Assembly: GCA_963768185.1 (NCBI GenBank)
Contig: CAVYGS010000004.1
Location: forward strand, 868,001 to 932,000
Length of the DNA: 64,000 bases
Direction of reading: 5' to 3'
Source of the DNA: Palsa-461 sp963768185
Lineage (GTDB): Bacteria; Actinomycetota; Acidimicrobiia; Acidimicrobiales; RAAP-2
The notes under the pieces are model-generated. The model saw only the letters and a program-made list of their open reading frames with translations, had not been told where the DNA came from and did not search any database. Position 1 is the stretch's first letter. Each line of letters opens with the position of its first letter. Both the position numbers and the translations under genes were made by a program. Of the stretch, positions 43,629 to 51,989 are shown in pieces.

Positions 43629-44165
43629 GTGCCGTCGGTCAACGAGTCGAGCGAGATCGCGGGAGTCCTCATCGTCGACATGGACGTCCACGGCGACGAC
43701 CGAGGGACCTTTGTCGAGACCTGGCGGAGGGAGTGGTTCCCAGGTGCCGCCGACATGATGCAGGCCAGCCGCTCGGACAAGTCGGCCGGATCGGTGGTCG
43801 GCCTCCACTACCACCTGCGACAGGCGGACTTTTGGTGTGCGGTCCAGGGCCGAGCCCGGGTCGTCCTCCTCGACCTGCGAGCGAGCAGCCCGACCCGGGG
43901 CACGACGTTGCTTCTCGAGCTCACCGGGGATGGCCATCGCGGCGTCTACGTCCCTCCGGGGGTCGCGCACGGCTTTGCCGCGCTCAGCGACTTCGTCCTG
44001 TGGTACATGGTCGACCGCTACTACGACCCCGACGACGAGCTTGGCGTGGCGTGGGACGACCCCGAGCTCGCCATCGACTGGGGTGTGGCCGAGCCGGTCG
44101 TCTCCGACCGAGACCGGTCCAATCCCCGCCGATCCGAGATTCCAGAGGATCGCCTACCCCGCTAG
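43629..44165 (+). CDS. RmlC-like dTDP-sugar epimerase family protein
   Basis: A 178-residue cupin-fold protein from GTG 43629. DDRGTFVETWRREWFPGA, SAGSVVGLHYHLRQADFWCAVQG and YVPPGVAHGFAALSD follow dTDP-4-dehydrorhamnose 3,5-epimerase, including the His in GLHYH and the HGF segment. Proteins of this type supply rhamnose for the cell envelope. No rmlA, rmlB or rmlD is nearby, so another dTDP-sugar is possible. It is 36 bases after the MBL gene. Confidence 0.82.
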   Translation: MPSVNESSEIAGVLIVDMDVHGDDRGTFVETWRREWFPGAADMMQASRSDKSAGSVVGLHYHLRQADFWCAVQGRARVVLLDLRASSPTRGTTLLLELTGDGHRGVYVPPGVAHGFAALSDFVLWYMVDRYYDPDDELGVAWDDPELAIDWGVAEPVVSDRDRSNPRRSEIPEDRLPR

Positions 44166-44249
44166 GAAACCGCCTGCGACCTGGGGCGGGACCCACCGGC
44201 GGCGGATCGGGCCAGGTCAGAGGTCACGTGTTTCCTGTTGAATGTGGGA

Positions 44250-45133
44250 ATGGTGTTCGTCGGTGTCCTCCTCGGCGTCGCCGTCCTCGCCGGCCTTGCG
44301 GTGTGGGCGTTCCGCCGGCGCGGGACCGACGAGATGCACTCGATCGCCGGCTACCAGCACCGGTTGGAGCGCCTGGAGGAGCTGCGGCGCCGTCAGGGCG
44401 GAGCGGTGCGCATCGTCGGCAGGAGCACACCGAGCCCTCGGGAGGAGCCCGTTGCCGGCGAGGACGGGCGGATCGAGATCTCGTCGTCGACCGCACGTCG
44501 ACGCCCCCCCGAGGACACGGGGCAGCCGCAGAGGGTTGCCGAGCGGCCGATCCCCGCCACCTACCGGCGGGGACGCGACGTCTCTATCGCCCGGATGGGC
44601 CACCGGCCTCGCCGACTCGGCGCGCCGATCGCCGCCGCAGTCGCCGTGATCGTGCTGGTAATCATCCTCGCGCTCGTGGGCGCGCACTCCCGTCCCCCGC
44701 ACGGGAAGTCCGACACGGGCACGAACAAGGGACACCATCGTGGCTCGACGACGACGACCACCACGACGACGGTGCCGCAGACCTTTACGGCGTCGTCGGT
44801 CAACGCCCCCGACGCGACCTACTCACTGCCCTTCGCTTCCTACACGGTCCTGATCAAGAGCACCGGGGCCGGCGGGAGCTACGTCGAGATCACCAACGCC
44901 AGCGGGGCCGTCCCCTACGCGAACGACCTCCTGCAGGGCCAGACCGAGTCGCTGGCGCTCACCGGCAACAGCGACATCGACCTCGGTCGCCCCTCTGACG
45001 TCGTCGTCGAGGTCGACCGGATACCGGTCACCCTCCCGACCCCGCTGCCAGCCCCCTTGCAGCTCCTGTTGAACCCGGCCCAGACCACCACGACACCACC
45101 ACCACCCCGTCGACGACCACAACGACCGGGTAG
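44250..45133 (+). CDS. Membrane protein with Thr-rich linker and RodZ-C-like domain, apparent frameshift
   Basis: A protein of about 294 residues. Two hydrophobic helices (MVFVGVLLGVAVLAGLAVWAF and PIAAAVAVIVLVIILALVGA) frame a cytoplasmic Arg-rich loop. A poly-Thr linker leads to a small beta domain (ASYTVLIKSTGAGGSYVEIT) resembling the DUF4115 domain at the C-terminus of RodZ. Near 45090-45100 an indel moves the natural end (TPSTTTTTG, stop 45131-45133) out of frame, so the frame runs straight into sufB. ATG 44250 is the best start; GTG 44244 is possible. Confidence 0.6.
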
Positions 45134-45320
45134 CCGGGTCTGGTCGGCGTCGACTCGGCCCCGCTGCGTGGGCCCCCTGGGGCCGGCACGGGGCGGTATC
45201 GGGCCTGGTGGTGGGGACGTTCCGATCGTGACGCCGAGTTGTTACTATCCAGATAGGGGAAATGCCCTGCTCGCCCTCCTTGGGCGGCACGATCGCACAC
45301 CAGATGCGGGAGTCCCGGAA

Positions 45321-48300
45321 ATGGCACAGGCGGATCTCGATCTCGGTCGCTACCAGCTCGGCTGGAGCGACGAGGAGGACTACGTCTTCAAGCCCAAGAA
45401 GGGCCTGAACCAAGAGATCGTCCGCGAGATGTCGGCCATCAAGAAGGAGCCCGACTGGATGCGGGACTTCCGGCTGAAGGCGCTCGGCCGCTTCGAGCAC
45501 AAGCCGATGTTCCCGCTCTTCCGGGGCATGGGGGAGCGGATCGAGCACGATCTCGCCGGCCTCGACTTCTCGAACATCTACTACTACGTGAAGCCCACCG
45601 AGTCCCAGGTGAAGGACTGGAACGACCTCCCGGACGCCATCAAGCGGACCTACGAGAAGCTGGGCATCCCCGAAGCCGAGCGCAAGTACCTGGCCGGGGT
45701 CACCGCCCAATACGAGTGCTTGCGGGGCTCCACCAGGGTCTGGACCACGAAAGGCATGCGTCGAATCAAAGAGTTGGGCGACGGCGATGTCGTCTTTTCT
45801 CTGAACGAGGCCACCAAGCAGGTTGTGACCGGCACGGTGGTGGGCGGCGGTCCTTCCGGTGAGAAGGAGATCTACGAGATCACCGCCCGTGGCCGGACGA
45901 TCGGAACCTCCGGGAACCACCCGTTCCTGGTTCTGCGCGACGAGCGGGTCCCAGGGAACCGTCGGGCTCGTTACGTAGCGCGGTGGGTGGCCGCTGAGGA
46001 GCTCGCGGTCGGCGATCGGGTGGCCATCGCAACAGACCTTCCAGAGTTCGGCGCGCCCTTTGAGCTCCTCGTCCCTGACCGTCCCGACGCGGGCAGTCTC
46101 CCGACGACCACAGATGAAGACCTGTGCTGGTGGCTCGGCGTGTATCTCGGCGACGGTTACTTGAAAGACAGTGAAGGGTGGCCGACCGTGCAGATCGCGG
46201 TCGATCGAACCGACGGGGTGCTCGTCGAAGAGATCCGCCGGGTGGCCCTCGAACAGTTCGGCCTCGAGTTCCGGCTCGCGAGCGACGGCCTGCGTCTCAC
46301 GGCGATCGGCACCGGAGCCCTCGCGGCGTTCCTGGGACTGAACGGGTTTGGTGGGAAATCCAAGACGAAGCGACTCCCGCCCTGGGTCTTTGGCCTCCCG
46401 CGGAGCCAACGGCTCGCGCTCCTGGCGGGGCTTTTGGACTCCGACGGCTACGTGCGGGACCATCCGACGTCGAAGGACGCCATGTTCTGCAGCGCCAATG
46501 ATCAGCTCCTTCACGACGTGAAGGAGCTGACCGCTCTGTGTGGAATCGGCTCCAGCAGCGTGATTCCCGTCACCAATCGACACCCGTTTGATGGGGATCG
46601 GCTCATGCAGGCGTACCACTTGCGGTTGTCCGGTCGCTTCGATCGGATCCTTGCCCGGTCGCCGCGTCGTAGCGACCGCATGAATCGTCGCCGGTACGTG
46701 CACGGTTACCGCACGGCCAAGGGGACCGACTTCCGGCGTCACACGAGCGAGATGCTCGGATTCGTCAGCATTGACGCCATCGAGCGTGTTGGGGTCGAGG
46801 CTGTCTATGACATCGAAGTAGCCGGTCACCACAACTTTGTGGCCGAAGGGTTCGTTGTGCACAACAGCGAGGTCGTCTTCCACCGCAACCGCGAGGACCT
46901 CGAGGGCCTGGGCGTCCTGTTCTGCGACATGGACACCGCGGTGCGCGAACACCCCGACATCGTGCGCAAGTACTTCGGCACGATCATCCCCCCCAACGAC
47001 AATAAGTTCGCGGCGCTCAACTCGGCGGTCTGGTCCGGCGGCTCGTTCATCTACGTGCCGCCCGGCGTGAATGTGGACCAGCCGCTCCAGGCCTACTTCC
47101 GGATCAACGCCGAGAACATGGGCCAGTTCGAGCGGACGCTGATCATCGCCGACGAGGGTGCCCAGGTGCAGTACATCGAGGGGTGCTCGGCGCCGGTGTA
47201 CTCCACCGATTCGCTCCACTCCGCCGTCGTCGAGCTCGTGGCGTTGCCGGGCAGCCGGATCACCTACACGACGATCCAGAACTGGTCGAACAACGTCTAC
47301 AACCTCGTGACCAAGCGGGCCCGCGCCGAGGCTGAGTCCCGCGTCGAATGGATCGACGGAAACATCGGTTGCCTCGCCCAGGGGTCCAGAGTGACCACCC
47401 CGGGTGGGGTGAAGCCGATCGAGCTGGTGAGCCCGGGAGAGCAGGTGCTCTCGTTCGACGACACGAGTGGTGAGTTGTGCTTCCGAACGGTCACCGCGAA
47501 GCGCTTCTCCGGTTACCAGCCGGTTCGGGAGGTCCGCAGCGGGACCCGTTGCCTGCGGGTGACCGACAACCACCCGTTCTACTCCTACCTCTATGACCCG
47601 CAGAGGGCGAAGAAGACCGGCCGATATGCCCTTGGGTACGTGCGGGCCGATCAGCTCGAGAAGTCCATTGTGCCCGTCACCTCGATCGACTACGGCCATC
47701 CGCACAAACTGGAGTTGCCCGAGACGACGACCAGGTTCACCGGGGCCAACCAGTACACGGAGTCTTTTGAAAGTGTGAGGGCTCGACCGGTGCGACTCGC
47801 GCCGGTCGAAGAGACGACCGACGATCTCATGTGGCTCTTCGGGTTGTTCGTCGGTGACGGCTCCATCGATCGGGCACCGGCCCTGAACGGCGGGTCGCGC
47901 TGGGCCCACGTCACGTTCTCGGTGCCACGGGAGGACCGGGCCCGGGCCCGGCTGGCCGAGGTGATGAGCCGGGTCCTGCCGGCCACCGTTCCCGGTGAGC
48001 GAGGCGACGGGATCACGCTGCGCTGGTCGTCCGTGGAGCTGGCCGAGTTGTTCGAGCTCAATGGGTTCTCGACGGGCGCGTCCGTCAAGCGGCTGCCAGA
48101 GTGGGTACTCGATCTGCCGGAGAGCCAGCGTCTCTCGCTGGTTGCCGGATATCTGGACGCGGACGGGTGTGCGCCGAAGGGTCGTCGGGGTTTGAGCATC
48201 AAGTCCGTCAACCGGCCTCTGCTCGAAGACACGGCTCAGGTCCTCACGTCCCTGGGCATCGTGTCTCGGATCTACACCGAGTTCGACGAGGACCGTGAGG

Positions 48301-49109
48301 TCCAGATTCTCGACTACAAGTCGACGGCTCGGGGGAGCCACCGCCTCGAGTTTCGTGCCGACCGGCGCCTCTTGGATCGGGTCAGTGAACCGTTGCGTCA
48401 GGCGGCGGGCTCGTCCAGTCCCGCATTGCAATGGTTCCGTCGTGTCGGTCGCTCACAAATCGTCCTGCCCGAGAGCGTCGAGATTCGCAAGGTTGAGGTG
48501 GGAGAGCACCTTGCCGCCGTTCCGACCTGGGACATCGAGGTCGAGGGGACGGGCAACTTCGTGTGCGAGGGCTTCATCGTCCACAACAGCCGTCTCACGA
48601 TGAAGTACCCCTCGGTGTACCTCATGGGCCCCAAGGCCTCCGGCGAGGTGCTGTCGGTCGCCTACGCAGGTCCGGGGCAGCATCAGGACGCTGGGGCGAA
48701 GATGATCCACGCCGCCCCCGAGACCACCTCGACCATCATCTCCAAGTCGATCTCGAAGGACGGTGGCACCACTACCTACCGGGGCACCGTGCACGTCAAC
48801 GAGGGCGCGACCGGGGCCAAGTCCTTCGTGCGCTGCGACGCGCTGCTGCTCGACGAGCAGTCCGTTTCCGAGACCAAGCCCTACATGGAGATCGGCGAGC
48901 GTGACGCCTCGATCGGCCATGAGGCGACGGTGGCCAAGATCGGCGACGACCAGCTCTTCTACCTGATGAGCAGGGGTCTGTCGGAGTCCGAGGCGATGGG
49001 GATGATCGTGAACGGCTTCATCGAGCCCATCACCCGGACCCTCCCGATGGAGTACGCGGTGGAATGGAGCCGCCTGATCGAGTTGCAGATGGAGGGCTCG
49101 GTCGGCTGA
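45321..49109 (+). CDS. sufB: SufB Fe-S assembly scaffold precursor containing two inteins
   Basis: A 1262-residue precursor from ATG 45321 (GGGAG eight bases upstream). Exteins are residues 1-132, 516-683 and 1090-1262, together 473 residues, the normal SufB length. Joined, they read GVTAQYE-SEVVFHR and WIDGNIG-SRLTMKYPS, which fits the family exactly. The last extein keeps the conserved Cys in VRCDALLLDEQS and the HEATVAKI segment used by the SufBCD complex. SufB with SufC and SufD builds Fe-S clusters in the cytoplasm; genes for both follow downstream. The open frame extends upstream to 44238 only because of a frameshift in the previous gene. Confidence 0.95.
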   Translation: MAQADLDLGRYQLGWSDEEDYVFKPKKGLNQEIVREMSAIKKEPDWMRDFRLKALGRFEHKPMFPLFRGMGERIEHDLAGLDFSNIYYYVKPTESQVKDWNDLPDAIKRTYEKLGIPEAERKYLAGVTAQYECLRGSTRVWTTKGMRRIKELGDGDVVFSLNEATKQVVTGTVVGGGPSGEKEIYEITARGRTIGTSGNHPFLVLRDERVPGNRRARYVARWVAAEELAVGDRVAIATDLPEFGAPFELLVPDRPDAGSLPTTTDEDLCWWLGVYLGDGYLKDSEGWPTVQIAVDRTDGVLVEEIRRVALEQFGLEFRLASDGLRLTAIGTGALAAFLGLNGFGGKSKTKRLPPWVFGLPRSQRLALLAGLLDSDGYVRDHPTSKDAMFCSANDQLLHDVKELTALCGIGSSSVIPVTNRHPFDGDRLMQAYHLRLSGRFDRILARSPRRSDRMNRRRYVHGYRTAKGTDFRRHTSEMLGFVSIDAIERVGVEAVYDIEVAGHHNFVAEGFVVHNSEVVFHRNREDLEGLGVLFCDMDTAVREHPDIVRKYFGTIIPPNDNKFAALNSAVWSGGSFIYVPPGVNVDQPLQAYFRINAENMGQFERTLIIADEGAQVQYIEGCSAPVYSTDSLHSAVVELVALPGSRITYTTIQNWSNNVYNLVTKRARAEAESRVEWIDGNIGCLAQGSRVTTPGGVKPIELVSPGEQVLSFDDTSGELCFRTVTAKRFSGYQPVREVRSGTRCLRVTDNHPFYSYLYDPQRAKKTGRYALGYVRADQLEKSIVPVTSIDYGHPHKLELPETTTRFTGANQYTESFESVRARPVRLAPVEETTDDLMWLFGLFVGDGSIDRAPALNGGSRWAHVTFSVPREDRARARLAEVMSRVLPATVPGERGDGITLRWSSVELAELFELNGFSTGASVKRLPEWVLDLPESQRLSLVAGYLDADGCAPKGRRGLSIKSVNRPLLEDTAQVLTSLGIVSRIYTEFDEDREVQILDYKSTARGSHRLEFRADRRLLDRVSEPLRQAAGSSSPALQWFRRVGRSQIVLPESVEIRKVEVGEHLAAVPTWDIEVEGTGNFVCEGFIVHNSRLTMKYPSVYLMGPKASGEVLSVAYAGPGQHQDAGAKMIHAAPETTSTIISKSISKDGGTTTYRGTVHVNEGATGAKSFVRCDALLLDEQSVSETKPYMEIGERDASIGHEATVAKIGDDQLFYLMSRGLSESEAMGMIVNGFIEPITRTLPMEYAVEWSRLIELQMEGSVG
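45717..46865 (+). other. Intein 1 in SufB (383 residues, LAGLIDADG endonuclease)
   Basis: It begins with Cys (CLRGSTRVWTTKGMRRIKEL, splicing block A), has the block B TSGNHPFLVL, and ends with VYDIEVAGHHNFVAEGFVVHN (F and G blocks) before Ser+1. Two dodecapeptides, LGVYLGDGYL (about 46133-46165) and LLAGLLDSDGYV (about 46420-46455), mark a homing endonuclease. Cys1, block B His, terminal His-Asn and Ser+1 are all intact, so splicing should work. Codons ending in T or A look commoner than in the exteins. Confidence 0.93.
47370..48587 (+). other. Intein 2 in SufB (406 residues, LAGLIDADG endonuclease)
   Basis: It starts CLAQGSRVTTPGGVKPIELV (block A), has VTDNHPFYSYL (block B) and ends TWDIEVEGTGNFVCEGFIVHN before Ser+1. 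The endonuclease motifs are LFGLFVGDGSI (about 47834-47866) and LVAGYLDADGC (about 48136-48170). Splicing residues are complete. Its sequence clearly differs from intein 1, so it is an independent invasion rather than a tandem copy. Confidence 0.93.
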
Positions 49110-49157
49110 GCCGGTGTCACGATGAGGCGCATGGGGTGGCACGATGGTGTCGTGCCG

Positions 49158-49490
49158 ATGCGCGAGGAGTGCAAGCACTTCCAGAGCAGGACGTACGCCT
49201 CCGGGGAGGTGGCCCGGTTCTGCGTCCTGGATCTGGCCCCGGAGGCCCCGTGGCGATGCCCCGACGACTGCCCGCGCTACGAGAGGCGGATGGCCGACGT
49301 CGGCTGGGTCCATGGGAGCCTGGTCGAGCCGCCGGTCGAGGACGAGCCCGACGTGCCGGTCGAGGAGATGGCCGACGTGCTCGGGCGGGCCGAGACGATC
49401 GTGAACGAGATCTCCGAGGACGCGCTGGCCGAGGCCCGGGCGCGCGACGACCGGGCCAAGCGCAAGCGCCGGTTCCGGCGCAAGGGCTGA
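49158..49490 (+). CDS. Small Cys-containing protein between sufB and sufD
   Basis: A 110-residue protein. Four Cys residues lie in the first 45 residues: ECKHF, RFCVLDL, and WRCPDDCPRYERR. The C-terminal half is acidic and then strongly basic (RAKRKRRFRRKG). I recognise a recurrent actinobacterial type with this pattern but no assigned role. The Cys set suggests metal or Fe-S binding, in keeping with its place between sufB and sufD. ATG 49158 is chosen because the conserved part begins there; ATG 49122 and GTG 49152 are alternatives. Confidence 0.65.
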   Translation: MREECKHFQSRTYASGEVARFCVLDLAPEAPWRCPDDCPRYERRMADVGWVHGSLVEPPVEDEPDVPVEEMADVLGRAETIVNEISEDALAEARARDDRAKRKRRFRRKG

Positions 49491-49527
49491 GGCCCAGGGG
49501 GAGCTGGCCGGCGCCCATGGTGCCGGT

Positions 49528-50826
49528 ATGAGCCTCCAGACCTTTACCTCCGACGACTCGGCTGCGCTGGGCGGCCCCGGGTGGCTGTCGGCGCGCCGCG
49601 CCTTGGCCCTCGAGCGGCTCGACTCGCTCCACCAGCCGACGGCCGACGGCGCCGAGGTGTGGCGGTACTCGCCGATCGACCGTCTCGACATGGGCGCCTA
49701 TCACCCAGCGGGCCCGCCCGACGAGGGCGAGAGCCTCAAGGAGGCGCTGGCGCTCGCCGCGGAGTTCGGCGGCGGCCCACTGGTGATCGTGCGCAACGGC
49801 CGGATCGTCAGGGTGGACGGGGCCGGGCTGTCCGGTCCGGGTGCGCCCAGTGCCGCGTCGGCGCTCCCCGACCCGCCCGTCGCACTCGGGACGGTCGTCG
49901 GCAGTGACTTCTTCGTGGCGCTCAACGAGGGGTTCGGGCCGGACGTCGTCACGCTCGACGTCCCAGCCCGGGTCGTGGTCGACCAGCCCATCGTCATCGT
50001 GCACTGGTGCGACGGGGGCGTCCCCGATGGACCGGCGCCCGCGAGCTTCCCCCGCACGCTGGTGCGGCTCGGCGAGGACGCCGAGGCCAGGGTGGTCGAG
50101 GTCATCGCCGGCCCCGCCGAGGGGCGCTCGCTGGTGGTGCCGGTGGGCGAGTTCCTCGTCGGTGACCGGGCGCGGCTCTCCTATGTGATGGTGCAGGACC
50201 TGGGCGTGGGCGCCTGGCACCTGGCCCGCCTGGCGGCGAACGTCGGACGCGACGCCACGTTCAAGACCTTCACGGCCGGCCTCGGCGGCGAGTACGACCG
50301 GTGCCGCGTGGACGTGGCGGCCACCGGCGAGGGGAGCTCTACCGAGGTCACGAGCGTCTACCTCGGCTCGGGCGATCAGATCCACGATGTCCGCACGCTG
50401 CAGGACCACGTGGCACCGCGGACCGTGAGCGACCTGCTCTGCAAGGGGGCGGTGGCCGAGCGGTCGCGCTCCATCTACAGCGGCCTCATCCGCGTCCGCA
50501 ACGGTGCGGTGCGCTCCGACGCGATGCAGACCAACCACAACCTCGTGCTCGATCCGACGGCGCACGCCGACTCGGTGCCCAATCTCGACATCGAGGAGAA
50601 CGACGTGCGTTGCAGCCACGCCTCGAGCATCGGCCCGGTCGGGGAGGACGAGCGCTACTACCTCGAGTCAAGGGGGCTGTCACCGGAGCGGGCCGAGGCG
50701 CTCATCATCCTCGGATTCTTCAATGACATCGTCGAGCGTGCGCCGATCCCGGCTGCGATCGCGCCGTTGCGCCGGCGCATCGGCCAGCGGCTGGCCGGGC
50801 TCTTGGGCCGCGGGGGCCCGGCATGA
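49528..50826 (+). CDS. sufD: Fe-S cluster assembly protein SufD
   Basis: A 432-residue beta-helix partner of SufB. Family signatures are SVYLGSGDQIHDVRTLQDHVAPRTVSDLLCKGAV (read here as DQIHDVRTLQDHVAP), IRVRNGAVRSDAMQTNHNLVL, and the C-terminal ESRGLSPERAEALIILGFF. ENDVRCSHASSIG includes the conserved His and Cys. Its stop overlaps the ferredoxin ATG (ATGA). ATG 49528 lacks an obvious ribosome-binding site. Confidence 0.93.
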   Translation: MSLQTFTSDDSAALGGPGWLSARRALALERLDSLHQPTADGAEVWRYSPIDRLDMGAYHPAGPPDEGESLKEALALAAEFGGGPLVIVRNGRIVRVDGAGLSGPGAPSAASALPDPPVALGTVVGSDFFVALNEGFGPDVVTLDVPARVVVDQPIVIVHWCDGGVPDGPAPASFPRTLVRLGEDAEARVVEVIAGPAEGRSLVVPVGEFLVGDRARLSYVMVQDLGVGAWHLARLAANVGRDATFKTFTAGLGGEYDRCRVDVAATGEGSSTEVTSVYLGSGDQIHDVRTLQDHVAPRTVSDLLCKGAVAERSRSIYSGLIRVRNGAVRSDAMQTNHNLVLDPTAHADSVPNLDIEENDVRCSHASSIGPVGEDERYYLESRGLSPERAEALIILGFFNDIVERAPIPAAIAPLRRRIGQRLAGLLGRGGPA

Positions 50827-51140
50827 GCGGTCGGACCGTCGTCTGCAAGAGAGACGACATGGCCTCCGGCGAGGCCCGCCGCTTCGACGTCGGCGGCACG
50901 ATGATCGCGCTCGTGCGGATAGGCGACGACTTCTACGCGCTCGGTGACACCTGCAGCCACGAGAACTACTCGCTGTCCGAGGGCGACGTGTGGCCCGAGG
51001 AATGCGAGCTCGAGTGTCCGAGGCACGGGAGCACCTTCGACCTGAGGACCGGCCAGCCGTGCTCGCTGCCGGCGACCACGCCGGTTCCCGTCTACGAGGT
51101 CGAGGTGGTCGGCGACGAGGTGGCCGTGGTGACGCCGTGA
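50823..51140 (+). CDS. Rieske-type [2Fe-2S] ferredoxin of the suf cluster
   Basis: A 105-residue protein with the Rieske ligands C-x-H (DTCSHENYSLSEGDV) and C-x2-H (LECPRHGSTFDL). It resembles ferredoxin subunits of non-haem oxygenases and commonly occurs in actinobacterial suf operons between sufD and sufC. It may donate electrons during cluster building (inference). It is coupled to both neighbours by 4-base overlaps. Confidence 0.9.
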   Translation: MSGRTVVCKRDDMASGEARRFDVGGTMIALVRIGDDFYALGDTCSHENYSLSEGDVWPEECELECPRHGSTFDLRTGQPCSLPATTPVPVYEVEVVGDEVAVVTP

Positions 51141-51886
51141 CGACGACGAGGACGGAGAACCTGCGGGTCTCGGGGCTGCACGCGGAGGCCGGTGGCGCGG
51201 AGATCCTCCATGGCATCGACCTCGAGGTCGCTCCCGGCGAGGTGCACGTGGTGATGGGTCCCAACGGGTCGGGGAAGAGCACGCTTGCCCATGCCCTCAT
51301 GGGTCGGCCGGGGACGACGGTCACCGGCGGGAGGATCGCCATCGGCGAGACGGATCTGACTCACCTGCCGAGCTGGCAGCGGGCGCGCGCCGGGCTGTTC
51401 CTGGCGCTGCAGCACCCGATCGAGGTGCCCGGCGTCTTGGTGGAGGACCTCCTCCAAGAGGCCCGATTGGCGATCGGTGCCGACATCGACGTCGCCTCGG
51501 TCATCGACGCCGAGGCGGACGCCATCGGCTTCGACCGCCGCCTCATCGATCGCGCGGTGAACGTCGGCCTCTCCGGCGGGGAGCGCAAGCGTCACGAGAT
51601 CGTGCAGCTGGGGGTGATCCGCCCGCGCTTCGCCGTGCTCGACGAGATCGACTCGGGCCTCGACGTCGACGCCCTGCGGGCGGTGGCTCGCCGTGTCGAG
51701 GCGGCCACCTCCGAGTGGGGTCTGGGGGTCCTGGCGGTGACGCACTTCCGCCGGCTGCTGGAGGAGCTGGCCGCCGACCGGGTGCACGTCATGGTCGGCG
51801 GGCGCATCGTGGCCGAAGGCGGTCCCGAGCTCGCCGAGGAGCTCGACACGGTGGGATACGCCGCCTACGCGCCCACGTCGGGCTGA
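51137..51886 (+). CDS. sufC: SufC-type ATPase, copy 1
   Basis: A 249-residue ABC-type ATPase without membrane domain. Walker A is GPNGSGKSTL, the signature GLSGGERKRHEIVQL, and Walker B FAVLDEIDSGLDVDAL, the last being specific for SufC. GTG 51137 overlaps the ferredoxin stop. It closes the sufB-orf-sufD-ferredoxin-sufC order. A second SufC gene is at 55179. Confidence 0.9.
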   Translation: MTTTRTENLRVSGLHAEAGGAEILHGIDLEVAPGEVHVVMGPNGSGKSTLAHALMGRPGTTVTGGRIAIGETDLTHLPSWQRARAGLFLALQHPIEVPGVLVEDLLQEARLAIGADIDVASVIDAEADAIGFDRRLIDRAVNVGLSGGERKRHEIVQLGVIRPRFAVLDEIDSGLDVDALRAVARRVEAATSEWGLGVLAVTHFRRLLEELAADRVHVMVGGRIVAEGGPELAEELDTVGYAAYAPTSG

Positions 51887-51989
51887 CCGATCCGATCGGC
51901 CCACGCCGTAAGAAGTTGGTAAAAGCCGGCGCTCGTGACGTTCCGGTGTCGGGAGCACCGAAGGGCCGCCGGGTACCGTAAATCCTGCT

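Noticed and set aside
44238..49109. A single 1623-residue fusion of a membrane protein with SufB
   Set aside because: The upstream protein has its own Thr-rich end and stop at 45131-45133 after a one-base shift, and SufB has its own ATG and ribosome-binding site at 45321. The continuous frame results from an indel.
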